Assembly (NCBI GenBank): GCA_039111475.1
Contig: JBCCIP010000013.1
Coordinates: forward strand, 57,835-121,834
Direction: 5' to 3'
DNA from: JAUIET01 sp039111475
GTDB taxonomy: Bacteria > Pseudomonadota > Gammaproteobacteria > Pseudomonadales > JAUIET01
Length of the DNA: 64,000 nucleotides
The notes below the pieces were generated by a model. The model worked only from the letters and a program-made list of their open reading frames with translations. It did no database searches and was not told the DNA's origin. The position numbers and the translations under genes are program-made. This document shows, piece after piece, positions 35,393 through 44,261 of the stretch (positions are counted from its first letter, which is position 1; every line of letters begins with the position of its first letter).

Positions 35393-36087
35393 TACTGGAT
35401 ACAGAAACCACCGGGTTGGAACCCAGAGCAGGGCATAGAATAATTGAGATCGGTGCGGTGGAAATCGAAAAACGGCGTCTCACTGGCAAACACTACCATC
35501 AGTATGTTAATCCCGAGCGAGAGATAGACGAGGGCGCCCAGGAAGTGCACGGCATTTCCCTAGAAAGCTTGCAGGACAAGCCTTTGTTCGCCGGTATTGC
35601 GGAAGAATTCATTGAATTTGTCAGGGGGGCAGAACTGGTCATACACAATGCGCCGTTTGACGTGGGTTTTCTGGACAATGAGCTAGCGCTGCTGGGTCAC
35701 CCGGTTCGGATCAGTGACATCTGCTCGGTCGTGGATTCTCTGGTACTAGCCAGACAGAAACACCCCGGGCAGAAAAATAATCTGGATGCATTGTGTAAAC
35801 GCTATGACGTAGATAATTCGCAACGAGATTTACATGGCGCGCTGCTGGACGCCGAGATTTTGGCCGATGTTTATCTGGTAATGACCGGTGGGCAGACAAG
35901 ATTTGCTCTCACGGCCGAAGGCGAAAATGCGCGGCAAGGCAATGGCATCGACCACGAACACATTCAGATTACGGGGCGACAGCCTGGACGCGTTATCGCG
36001 GCAAGCGCAGAAGAATTAAACGCCCATAAGGCCAGACTGTCGGCGATCAAAGAAATCAGTGGCGGTACCTTAGTCTGGCCAAACTAA
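35380..36087 (+). CDS. dnaQ: DNA polymerase III epsilon subunit (3'-5' proofreading)
   Basis: Proofreading exonuclease of the replicative polymerase. 235 aa. The DEDDh motifs are visible: D6 and E8 in VLDTETTGLEP, HNAPFDVGFLDNE, and HGALLDAEILADVYL with the catalytic His-x4-Asp. The C-terminus (RVIAASAEELNAHKARL) holds the polymerase-alpha-binding tail. The ATG at 35380 overlaps rnhA by 13 bases, the standard rnhA-dnaQ arrangement. Confidence 0.96.
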   Translation: MRQIVLDTETTGLEPRAGHRIIEIGAVEIEKRRLTGKHYHQYVNPEREIDEGAQEVHGISLESLQDKPLFAGIAEEFIEFVRGAELVIHNAPFDVGFLDNELALLGHPVRISDICSVVDSLVLARQKHPGQKNNLDALCKRYDVDNSQRDLHGALLDAEILADVYLVMTGGQTRFALTAEGENARQGNGIDHEHIQITGRQPGRVIAASAEELNAHKARLSAIKEISGGTLVWPN

Positions 36088-36091
36088 AGCG

Positions 36092-36130
36092 AAGCAGGAC
36101 GGTCACGCAGTGTCTTCCTGTGCCCGTCTG
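36092..36130. other. Stem-loop between dnaQ and nhaB
   Basis: CAGGACGG pairs with CCGTCTG (one bulged G) and CACGCAG with CTGTG, giving a long imperfect hairpin in the 47 bases between the convergent stops. There is no T-run, so if it ends transcripts it would need Rho or RNase processing. Confidence 0.3.
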
Positions 36131-36134
36131 GAGA

Positions 36135-37655
36135 CTATAAGCCCATTGTTGCGGCAATACTGTGGTAGTTGAGTACGCACACTAGTCCCAGGCTGCCGAG
36201 CACAAAGGTATAGGGCAGCGCCATAAAAACCATCTTTCCATAAGACAGCCTGATTAACGGGGCAAGCGCAGAAGTTAGCAGGAATAGGAATGCCGCCTGG
36301 CCATTAGGCGTTGCAACGCTAGGCAGGTTAGTACCCGTATTAATGGCAACCGCGAGCATATCAAAATGCTCTCTGCTGATCTCGCCCGCATCCAGTGACG
36401 CTCTAACTTCATTAATATAAACAGTGGCAACGAACACATTGTCACTCACCATGGATAGCACGCCATTTGCGACGAAGAACATTGCCGGCTGTACGCTAAT
36501 ATCAAGACTGAAGACATAGTCGATCACAGGCTGGAACAAATGCTGGTCGTGAATGACCGCGACAATCGCGAAGAACACAACAAGTAGCGCTGTGAATGGC
36601 AAAGCTTCTTCGAACGCGTGCCCGATTTGGTGTTCCTCGACGATACCGTTAAATGCTGTCAGCAGTACGATAATCATCAATCCAACTAAGCCTACCGAGG
36701 CGACATGAAAGGCCAGGGCGAGAACTAACACCAGGGCTACTACCGCTTGCATGATCAGTGCGACATCATCTCGCGTATTTCGGTCCAGACGTTGTTCTTT
36801 GTCATAATCTTCGAGAATGCAGCGCACCTCTTCGGGCAGTTTAGCGCCGTAACCGAACCAGCCTGTTAGCTCAAGAAATGCGCAGGTACACACTCCGCCC
36901 ACAAGCACTGGCATGGTCACTGGTGCCATAGTTAAAAAGAATTCTAGAAACGTCCAGCCGGCACGTTCAGCTATCAACAGGTTTTGCGGTTCGCCAACCA
37001 GTGTGCATACACCGCCCAGCGCCGTACCAACCGCACCATGCATCAGCAAGCTGCGCAGAAAAGAACGAAACTGCTCCAGGTGTTCGCGCTGATAATGGTG
37101 AATGTGGGTATCGTCACCGTGATGGTGCTCACTGTGATTTCCAGACGCCACCCTGTGGTAAACGGAGTAGAAGCCAACACCGACGCTGATCAGTACAGCG
37201 GTGACCGTCAGAGCGTCGAGAAAAGCAGATAGAACGGCCGCCACTATAGAAAATAACATGGACAAGTACAGTTTGGAGCGAACTTTGATCAGCAGTTTGG
37301 TGAACACAAACAGCAGTAAGTCCTTCATGAAATAGATGCCCGCTACCATGAATATCAGTAGCAAAATCACCTCAAAAGCGCCAATGGTTTCTTGGTAAAC
37401 CGCTTCAGGACTGGTCATACCCAACAATACCGCTTCAATGGCGAGTAGACCACCAGGCTGCAGTGGATAACACTTGAGCGCTAACGCAAGTGTAAAAATA
37501 AATTCAAGCAATAGTATCCAGCCGGTGACAAAAGGTCCGAACCACCAGAGGGCTAATGGGTTGAACAGCAGGAAAAAGATAATCGAATTCTTGTACCACT
37601 GCGGTGATTGGCCCAGAAAATTCCTTGCCAGGGCTTCATTATAGGTTTTGATCAT
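36135..37655 (-). CDS. nhaB: Na+/H+ antiporter NhaB
   Basis: Inner-membrane sodium-proton exchanger. The ATG at 37655 is preceded by AAAGGACAGAG, a good ribosome site, giving 506 aa; an earlier start adds 12 residues. About 10-12 membrane helices are visible. NPLALWWFGPFVTGWILLLEFIFTLALALKCYPL, LDALTVTAVLISVGVGFY, GTALGGVCTLVGEPQNLLIAE and AINTGTNLPSVATPNGQAAFLFLLTS match NhaB. A His-rich cytoplasmic loop (HSEHHHGDDTHIHHYQREH) lies near residue 175-195. Confidence 0.94.
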   Translation of the reverse strand: MIKTYNEALARNFLGQSPQWYKNSIIFFLLFNPLALWWFGPFVTGWILLLEFIFTLALALKCYPLQPGGLLAIEAVLLGMTSPEAVYQETIGAFEVILLLIFMVAGIYFMKDLLLFVFTKLLIKVRSKLYLSMLFSIVAAVLSAFLDALTVTAVLISVGVGFYSVYHRVASGNHSEHHHGDDTHIHHYQREHLEQFRSFLRSLLMHGAVGTALGGVCTLVGEPQNLLIAERAGWTFLEFFLTMAPVTMPVLVGGVCTCAFLELTGWFGYGAKLPEEVRCILEDYDKEQRLDRNTRDDVALIMQAVVALVLVLALAFHVASVGLVGLMIIVLLTAFNGIVEEHQIGHAFEEALPFTALLVVFFAIVAVIHDQHLFQPVIDYVFSLDISVQPAMFFVANGVLSMVSDNVFVATVYINEVRASLDAGEISREHFDMLAVAINTGTNLPSVATPNGQAAFLFLLTSALAPLIRLSYGKMVFMALPYTFVLGSLGLVCVLNYHSIAATMGL

Positions 37656-37756
37656 CTCTGTCCTTTGATGTTGTAAGTGAGTGAACAGCACTAAAAAATG
37701 GCGTGTGGTTCACAGTTTTATTGAGACATAAGTAATTGTAATTCATCGGTCCAGCT

Positions 37757-37784
37757 TTGACATCACGTAGAGTGATCTAATCAT
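37757..37784 (+). promoter_or_regulatory. Promoter with inverted repeat upstream of fimL
   Basis: TTGACA (37757-37762), the consensus -35, is followed after 16 bases by AATCAT (37779-37784, four of six). The spacer holds ATCAC-GTAGA-GTGAT, an inverted repeat that could bind a regulator. Transcription would start about 85 bases before fimL. Confidence 0.45.
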
Positions 37785-37876
37785 CAGTTTTGCCATTAAA
37801 TGCAGTGTATGGACCGCCGGCAGAATCTCGGTTGTTGGTTATACTTTATAAATACGTTTCCAATATTGTTAGCTTC

Positions 37877-39607
37877 ATGGCAGATTTATCCGCAGTCAAT
37901 TTATCTTCGTTGGGCATTCTCGGTAACGAACTGGACGAAACCCTGCGTCTTGCGGGCAGTGCCTGGCAAAATTATGTACAAGATCCGGGCGACAAAGCGC
38001 CGCTAAGATCGGCCGCACAAAGTTTGCTTCAGGCCAACGGCGCCTTGCGTATGATCGAGCTGCGCGGATTGGCCGCGCTAAGCGAAGACCTACATCGATA
38101 CGCTGAGCAATTATTGAGCAGCGAACGAGCACCTGCCGCACCTGCTTTGCAATCGGTTAATGCAATACTTGCATCCATGCCTCGTTACTTGGAGTTCGTG
38201 CGTGCAACCGGCCATGGGAAGCCCGTTTTGTTGGCCCCCGCGATCACTGAAGTTCGAGCGCTGGCGGGCTTATCTCGTCTCCCCGAATTCAGGTTCAGTC
38301 AATTTAAAAGCAATGGCGATGTCTTTTTGCCTGAGTTAGACGCTGAGCACAAGATTGATCAGGAGAAACTCTGTTTAACTGTACGCCGCCTGCGGCAGAT
38401 GTATCAGACCGGCTTGATTGCGATTATTCGGAAAGAGGGCGATCCAGTGATGCATCTAGGTTTGATGCAACGCTCCTGCGAACGAATGTATGGTTGCTTG
38501 CGCACGGCGGTTGCCTCTGAACGATGGCTATTAAGCGCTGCTGTTATTGCATCGCTGGCGACTCGCAAACTTGAGTTGAATGCGTCGAGAGCACGATGGC
38601 TAAGTTCCGTAGACCGCTCGTTTAGACAATTTCTCTCAAACATCGAAGAAGAACTAGGGCAGAGAGTGATCCCAAGCGATCGAGATGAATTGCTGTACTT
38701 GTTGAGCTTGTCTGAGCAGGACCAGCCGTTGGCCGCAGTAGCGCTAAAGAGCGTGGTTTTCGAGCAACGAGATTCTGAGGCGACGCTCCGTGAAGAACGA
38801 GCCTATGTGTATGGACACAACGTACATGTTGAGCAAGCCAGATTGGATAAACTGGGCACTTTGCTGTCATCGGCCAGAGAGTATCTTGATCTGGCATCGC
38901 GTGCAGAGGAATACCACAAAGAGGAACTGGAGAATCTTGACATTCAGCTGGAGAATATTCTGGCCTGTATGGGCGATACTGGTGGTGAGACGCTCACTGG
39001 CCTACTGCTTGCAAGAAGGCAAGACGTAAAACGTTGGGCAGAACAACCAGAAACCGTCAGCTGGGAAGGACTAATGCCTTTGGCCGATGCCCTAGTAATG
39101 CTGGAAGGCCTTCTGGAAAATGCCAATAGCTTGTCAACAGACCTGCCAGACCCAGTGGCAAATGCGGACGCTGGTGCGCTACAGAGCGCCGAGCTGGCTG
39201 TCGTAACTGAAGCGCAAGCTGGCCTGAACCTGGCAAAGCGGGCGATTACATCGTTTGTGGAATCGGACTTCGATCGGGCGCATCTGGGTAACATCGCAAC
39301 CACGTTGAATTCGGTTAGAGGTGGCTTGCAGCTACTTGGGCTAGCGCGCGCGGCAGACATTCTGTTTCGATCCACGCAGTTTATAGAATCGGCAATCAAT
39401 AAAGGCGGCGAACAGGACAACAGCATACTTGAAACCCTGGCAGACGCTTTGATCAGTCTTGAGTATTACCTTGCTCAGTTAGAGCTGCGCAAAGACGCTG
39501 ACGACACCGTACTTGACGTTGCAGACGAAAGTCTGACGGAAATCGGTTATCCGGCGGCAGCATTAAAAGCACAATACACTTATAGCCGATCCATTCTTCT
39601 GGGTTAG
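37877..39607 (+). CDS. fimL: FimL-like protein (ChpA N-terminal Hpt-like domains)
   Basis: 576 aa from the ATG at 37877, close to P. aeruginosa FimL; the frame opens 29 codons earlier. LGNELDETLRLAGSAWQNYVQDP...LLQANGALRMIELRGLAALSEDLHRYAEQLL is the Hpt-like four-helix domain seen at the N-terminus of ChpA/PilL. The matching helices lack a phosphorylatable His in the usual HTLKG position, as known for FimL. In Pseudomonas it sets adenylate cyclase activity and so cAMP, twitching and pilus assembly. No Chp or pilus genes occur in this window, so the partners are elsewhere. Confidence 0.82.
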   Translation: MADLSAVNLSSLGILGNELDETLRLAGSAWQNYVQDPGDKAPLRSAAQSLLQANGALRMIELRGLAALSEDLHRYAEQLLSSERAPAAPALQSVNAILASMPRYLEFVRATGHGKPVLLAPAITEVRALAGLSRLPEFRFSQFKSNGDVFLPELDAEHKIDQEKLCLTVRRLRQMYQTGLIAIIRKEGDPVMHLGLMQRSCERMYGCLRTAVASERWLLSAAVIASLATRKLELNASRARWLSSVDRSFRQFLSNIEEELGQRVIPSDRDELLYLLSLSEQDQPLAAVALKSVVFEQRDSEATLREERAYVYGHNVHVEQARLDKLGTLLSSAREYLDLASRAEEYHKEELENLDIQLENILACMGDTGGETLTGLLLARRQDVKRWAEQPETVSWEGLMPLADALVMLEGLLENANSLSTDLPDPVANADAGALQSAELAVVTEAQAGLNLAKRAITSFVESDFDRAHLGNIATTLNSVRGGLQLLGLARAADILFRSTQFIESAINKGGEQDNSILETLADALISLEYYLAQLELRKDADDTVLDVADESLTEIGYPAAALKAQYTYSRSILLG

Positions 39608-39609
39608 GG

Positions 39610-40266
39610 ATGACAACCAGTAGTACAGCTCAAATTATTCTTTGGATTGCGGTCTTGCTGCTGGTCTTGGCTAGCGCAAAGGTGCTGCTTAAGGGCAGCT
39701 GGTTTATCGCCTGGTTGAAAGGGTGCGCTGGTGTGTTCTTGCTGTGTTTGGCCGCAATGCTTGCTTCGATGGCGGGTGATATACGTTCTTACAAACCTCT
39801 GTTGGCCGAGCAAACCATCGCTAAAATACGCTTTACCGAATTCAAGCCACACATATACATTGCCACCATTGGCATACCTGGCGAAGCTGAGAATGCATTC
39901 GAATTGCATGGCGACCAATGGCAGCTGGACACTCGAATAATCTCATGGCGTGGCATGCTTGCTTCGCTGGATATTGAGCCACTTTATAGATTGGGTCGCT
40001 TATCTGGGCGTTATATGACGCTGGAGGAAGAGCGAAACAATCCACGGTACGTGCATGAGTTAGGCGCATCTGGCGTTGGCGTAGATACCTGGAAGCTTCT
40101 GCAAGGCTTGCACAATACGCTGCCCTGGATAAGACTTCAATATGGCAGTGCAGTGTACATGCCAATGGCTCACAATGCCCGCTACGAACTGGTACTTAAT
40201 GGCAGCAGCTTGCTTGCTACCCCGGTGAGCGAAGAAGCCGTAGCCGCTTTCGACAGCTGGATGTAA
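39610..40266 (+). CDS. Conserved inner-membrane protein, unknown function
   Basis: 218 aa. Two N-terminal membrane helices (about 8-27 and 36-56: IILWIAVLLLVLASAKVLL and GCAGVFLLCLAAMLAS) are followed by a soluble domain (IRFTEFKPHIYIATIGIPG...YELVLNGSSLLATPVSEEAVAAFDSWM) likely in the periplasm. Relatives next to fimL are often annotated 'cation/multidrug efflux pump', which the sequence does not support. It starts three bases after the fimL stop, so the two are one operon. Confidence 0.7.
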   Translation: MTTSSTAQIILWIAVLLLVLASAKVLLKGSWFIAWLKGCAGVFLLCLAAMLASMAGDIRSYKPLLAEQTIAKIRFTEFKPHIYIATIGIPGEAENAFELHGDQWQLDTRIISWRGMLASLDIEPLYRLGRLSGRYMTLEEERNNPRYVHELGASGVGVDTWKLLQGLHNTLPWIRLQYGSAVYMPMAHNARYELVLNGSSLLATPVSEEAVAAFDSWM

Positions 40267-40283
40267 TTGTAATCAGGTACTGT

Positions 40284-40310
40284 TTGTCATTCCTGAATTC
40301 ACGCTATAAT
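40284..40310 (+). promoter_or_regulatory. Sigma70 promoter of sohB
   Basis: A perfect TATAAT (40305-40310) with TTGTCA (40284-40289) 15 bases upstream, slightly short of the ideal 17. It lies 32 bases before the sohB GTG. Confidence 0.6.
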
Positions 40311-40341
40311 CCCGCGCCCCAGCACGCCTACGGAGCGCCTT

Positions 40342-41445
40342 GTGCTCGAGTTATTCGCAGAATATGGTCTTTTCCTGGCCAAAGTAGTTACCATCGCAGT
40401 CGCCATAATGTTTGTGATTGCAACCGCAGCCAGCGCAGCTCAGCGGGGCAAGCCCTCACAAGATGGACACATAGAGGTTCGCGATCTAAATCGTCGTTAC
40501 AAGGATATGCGCGACACTCTGCGTCATGCGATTCTGTCTGAGCCGCAATTCAAAGCGGAAGAAAAACAGCGAGCGAAGGACGAAAAGAAGAAGCTCAAGC
40601 AAGAAAAGAAAACGCTCAAAAAAACAGAGAAGAAAAGTAGCGATACCCAGGCAGACCTGGTGGGTGATTCTTCGGCTCTGGTCCCAGAAAAGAAGCGAGT
40701 CTTTGTGTTGAATTTCAACGGAGATCTGCAAGCCACCGCAGTAGACCGATTGCGTGAAGAGATCAGCGGTGTGCTTTCACTGGCCACGCCCCAGGATGAA
40801 CTTGTTTTGGTGCTTGAAAGTCCAGGTGGTGTGGTGCATGGCTATGGGTTGGCTGCCTCACAGCTTCAGCGGATCAAACAACGCGATATACCTCTTACTG
40901 TGTGTGTGGACAAGGTAGCTGCCAGCGGTGGCTATATGATGGCCTGCCTGGCCGACAAAATCGTCGCTGCACCGTTTGCAGTGTTGGGTTCTATAGGGGT
41001 AGTTGCGCAGGTACCGAACTTTCATCGATTGCTGCAAAAGAATGAAGTTGATGTAGAAATTCTGACTGCCGGCGAGTACAAGCGCACGTTAACGCTGTTT
41101 GGCGAGAACACCGAAAAAGGGCGTGAGAAATTCAAACAAGACCTTGAGGAAACCCATGTGTTGTTTAAAGAATGGGTTGCTGAGCACCGACCACAACTGG
41201 ATATAGACAAGGTGGCGACCGGCGAAACCTGGTATGGAAGGCGGGCGATTGATTTGCAACTTGCTGATGAGTTAAGAACCAGCGATGATTATCTGTTTGA
41301 CCAGGTTGATGATGCTGATTTGTATCAGGTGCGTTACGAAGAAAAGAAAAGTCTTCAGCAACGCTTCGGTATAGCCACAACTGATACCTTGGATGGCATA
41401 CTTATGCGCTGGTGGAACCGCCTGCAGGGCGCTCGCTGGTTTTGA
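40342..41445 (+). CDS. sohB: Inner-membrane serine protease SohB (S49)
   Basis: Peptidase family S49, related to SppA, acting on the periplasmic face. 367 aa from a GTG at 40342 with CGGAG upstream. One N-terminal membrane helix, then a highly charged Lys/Glu-rich linker (about 70-105), then the protease domain. The catalytic Ser195 is in KVAASGGYMMA and the Lys247 in TAGEYKRTLTLFG, the Ser-Lys dyad. It ends in MRWWNRLQGARWF. The Lys-Glu linker is typical of SohB. Confidence 0.92.
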   Translation: MLELFAEYGLFLAKVVTIAVAIMFVIATAASAAQRGKPSQDGHIEVRDLNRRYKDMRDTLRHAILSEPQFKAEEKQRAKDEKKKLKQEKKTLKKTEKKSSDTQADLVGDSSALVPEKKRVFVLNFNGDLQATAVDRLREEISGVLSLATPQDELVLVLESPGGVVHGYGLAASQLQRIKQRDIPLTVCVDKVAASGGYMMACLADKIVAAPFAVLGSIGVVAQVPNFHRLLQKNEVDVEILTAGEYKRTLTLFGENTEKGREKFKQDLEETHVLFKEWVAEHRPQLDIDKVATGETWYGRRAIDLQLADELRTSDDYLFDQVDDADLYQVRYEEKKSLQQRFGIATTDTLDGILMRWWNRLQGARWF

Positions 41446-41522
41446 CGGAGCCAGGCGATCGCAATGCGCACGCTTTGCTCATGCGAACGCAACGTCAGTG
41501 TTAAGTTCAATCAAGAACTGGC

Positions 41523-43499
41523 TCAATCTGCGCTGGCGTGATCCTGCGCCGGCCCTGGTGCGTACATTTCGAATTGCGGTAGCAGCGGTTTGAATTTGTA
41601 GTCTTTCAACCATTTCCCTCCTAAATTGGAGTTCTCCTGTTGGTCACGCATAAAATTGTAGCGACGTTTGGTCAGCTCACGCCGATGTGCAGCGTCCTTT
41701 AGAATTACCGGGTGGATGAATACCATCAAATTGTTCTTGGTTTTGGTAACGCCCTTCGAGCTGAACAGCTTGCCCAGAACAGGTATATCACCCAACAGCG
41801 GCACTTTGCTGCGGCGTTCGCGCTCTTCATCGCTAATCAAGCCGCCAATAACCAATACCTCACCATCTTTTATCAATGCGCGTGTTCGCATCTCTGTCTT
41901 CCGCGTTATTAAATCGGTCGCTACATCAGCAACAGCGGGATCAACGGATTGGTCAATCGTCTCAGTGGTCTGCTCAAGTTGCAGAGCTATTGAATCACCT
42001 TGATTGATTCTCGGTGTTACGCGAAGCGATGTACCAATGTCTTGGCGTTCTATGGTGTTGAAGGGGTCGGCGGTTGATGACGCATTGCCTGTTGACTGAC
42101 CTGTCAGGAACGGAACACTTTGCCCAACCAACAATTCAGCCTCTTCGTTATCCAGCGCGATTATTGTTGGAGTGGACAAAATATTAGCATTGCTGTTTGA
42201 CGACAATGCACGAATCGCGGCGCGCAATGACCCGTTTCGGAAAAACCCGAAGGTTAAACCCGATGCGGGATTAAAGTCAGTACCTACATTAGGTACTGGA
42301 GACAAGGCATCAGATACCGCGGCCAATGGCAGGTTGCCAAGCGTATTCACAGCACTAAGCACGCCACCATCAGGATCATTTAAAACTGATTCGGTCGTAA
42401 TCCAACTCACGCCAATATCGTTTGCAACACTGTTGTTGACCTGTACCACCAATGCTTCTATCAGAACTTGTGCCTTGCGAATATCAATTTGAGACACGAC
42501 GCGCTTCATATCTGACATTAAGGCCGGTGGAGCGCTGATCACCAAAGCGTTTGTACTTTCGCTAGCTTCCACGCTCACATTCAAGCGCTCTGAGCCCTGT
42601 TCTTGTGCCTGCACGCCCGCCATGCTTTCCAAGATAGGCACCAGTTCCGCGGCATCAACATAGTTCAGGTAAACCACTTGTGTGCTGCCGTCCCCTTGTA
42701 CGGGTTGGTCCAGACGGCTGATTAACTTGCGAAGGTTTTTGCGGCGAGCTGAGTCGCCATACATCAGAACGCTATTGCTGCGTTCATCCACAGAAAATTT
42801 GACGTTCAACGGTGTGGCAGGATCACCACTGGAAGGCATTAGCTGAGAGAGACTTTGCAACACATCATTCGCATTCGCGTGCTTGAGTTTAACCACATCA
42901 AATTCGCTGTTGCTGGGTTTGTCCATACGAGCAATGATGTTTTCTATCTTCTCAATGTTATCTACTCGATCAACCACTACCAGAGAATTGGATGACGCAT
43001 CGGCGGCAATTTGCGAGTGCTCAGGAAGTAAGGGACGGAGTAGAGCGGTAAGTTGAGTAGCAGGAATATTCTTAATAGGAAGTACACGGGTAACGACTGA
43101 TGAACCGCTGTCGCTGCTGAAGGGTGTGTTGCCCTGTGCAGCCACACTTTCGGGCACAATACTAATTACTCCGTCATTTTCCTGTGCGGCGAAACCATTG
43201 ACTTGTAGTGCTGACAAGAACAATTGGTATGCTTCGTCAGGACTTACCGGTCCCGCCGAAATAATGGTTACATTGCCGGTAACGGCGTTGTGTACCAGTA
43301 TGTTTTTTCCAGTTATATCAGATACCCACTGAATAACGCTTCGTATATCGGCGTCACGCATATTCATGGTTACGCCATCGTTCGATGCAACAATCCCCTG
43401 CGCAGCAACATTCGCTGAACCGATTAGCGGCATCAGGAACAGGAACAGCGCTAAAGCTAGGCCATGTTGAAACTGTGAACTGCGATATGAAATTCGCAT
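41523..43499 (-). CDS. gspD: Type II secretion secretin GspD (first copy)
   Basis: Outer-membrane channel of the type II secretion system. The ATG at 43499 with AGAGG upstream gives 658 aa and a signal peptide ending near VAAQG; a longer start at 43532 is possible. N0 (MNMRDADIRSVIQWVSDITGKNI), N1, N2 and N3 repeats follow, then the secretin domain (ALDNEEAELLVGQSVPFLTG, TSLRVTPRINQGDSIALQLEQ, VLVIGGLISDEE) and a C-terminal tail with possible pilotin-binding role. It follows gspC by 36 bases on the minus strand. Confidence 0.93.
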   Translation of the reverse strand: MRISYRSSQFQHGLALALFLFLMPLIGSANVAAQGIVASNDGVTMNMRDADIRSVIQWVSDITGKNILVHNAVTGNVTIISAGPVSPDEAYQLFLSALQVNGFAAQENDGVISIVPESVAAQGNTPFSSDSGSSVVTRVLPIKNIPATQLTALLRPLLPEHSQIAADASSNSLVVVDRVDNIEKIENIIARMDKPSNSEFDVVKLKHANANDVLQSLSQLMPSSGDPATPLNVKFSVDERSNSVLMYGDSARRKNLRKLISRLDQPVQGDGSTQVVYLNYVDAAELVPILESMAGVQAQEQGSERLNVSVEASESTNALVISAPPALMSDMKRVVSQIDIRKAQVLIEALVVQVNNSVANDIGVSWITTESVLNDPDGGVLSAVNTLGNLPLAAVSDALSPVPNVGTDFNPASGLTFGFFRNGSLRAAIRALSSNSNANILSTPTIIALDNEEAELLVGQSVPFLTGQSTGNASSTADPFNTIERQDIGTSLRVTPRINQGDSIALQLEQTTETIDQSVDPAVADVATDLITRKTEMRTRALIKDGEVLVIGGLISDEERERRSKVPLLGDIPVLGKLFSSKGVTKTKNNLMVFIHPVILKDAAHRRELTKRRYNFMRDQQENSNLGGKWLKDYKFKPLLPQFEMYAPGPAQDHASAD

Positions 43500-43535
43500 A
43501 AAACCTCTGTTAGGTAGTCCTCTGGGTGTCATGGA

Positions 43536-44132
43536 TTATTGCTCCTGGCTCTGCCTGCGAAGCTGCTCAAGCCGTTGCTTGACTTGACCCAGTTTTCCTT
43601 CGTCGGACATATCTCCCAGTATCTTGTCGGCCGCTCGTTGAAGCACGCCACCTGGCATACGTGATTGCCGCTTGAACGTCAGCACCATCGACTGCCCGTT
43701 ATTGCTGAGATGAACCCGATCTCTTTCAATGCCAGAGATACTTATGCCGTCGGCCAGTATATCGCCAAGGCCATAGCTGCGCGGTGGATGACCTGACTTC
43801 GCAATGATGACGGTGCTGCGACTTTCGTCGCTGGATTCGAAAACTGCTTGCAGCGAAAAATCTGATTGACTCACCAGAGTGGCTGTTGCCTTTTTCGACC
43901 GATCGTTATTTGATATTGATGGTTGCGTACTGGAGAACACCGTGCTCGATACAATTCGCTCTACGTCAAACTCAAGCGCTCGCTTATTTGGGTTAATTGA
44001 GTTTTGCACCTCGGGCTTTGCCGGCCACCATAGTATTGCAGTGTGCAGCAGAAAAATTGCGCCCAACAGCACACTGGCACTGCTAATGACGGCGGCCGGT
44101 TTTTCCGCAATAACTGATTTAATTTGAAACAC
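43536..44132 (-). CDS. gspC: Type II secretion connector GspC
   Basis: Links the inner platform to the secretin. 198 aa from a GTG at 44132. It has an N-terminal cytoplasmic stub, one membrane helix (ISSASVLLGAIFLLHTAILWW), a Pro-rich linker and a homology region (FSLQAVFESSDESRSTVIIAKSGHPPRSYGLGDILADGISISGIERDRVHL) typical of GspC. It lacks a PDZ domain and ends in a coiled-coil-like helix, like the short GspC type. Divergent from gspE across 129 bases. Confidence 0.85.
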   Translation of the reverse strand: MFQIKSVIAEKPAAVISSASVLLGAIFLLHTAILWWPAKPEVQNSINPNKRALEFDVERIVSSTVFSSTQPSISNNDRSKKATATLVSQSDFSLQAVFESSDESRSTVIIAKSGHPPRSYGLGDILADGISISGIERDRVHLSNNGQSMVLTFKRQSRMPGGVLQRAADKILGDMSDEGKLGQVKQRLEQLRRQSQEQ

Positions 44133-44261
44133 TTGATTGTAGTCTGTGATGTGATGTGGTTAAAAAACGTGCGCCTATCACCTTACTGCTCAAATTGATC
44201 ACGAGCTGGTCGAATGTTTCGGTCGCAACTATAGTTTAGTACAAGAAATTGAATAATCACT

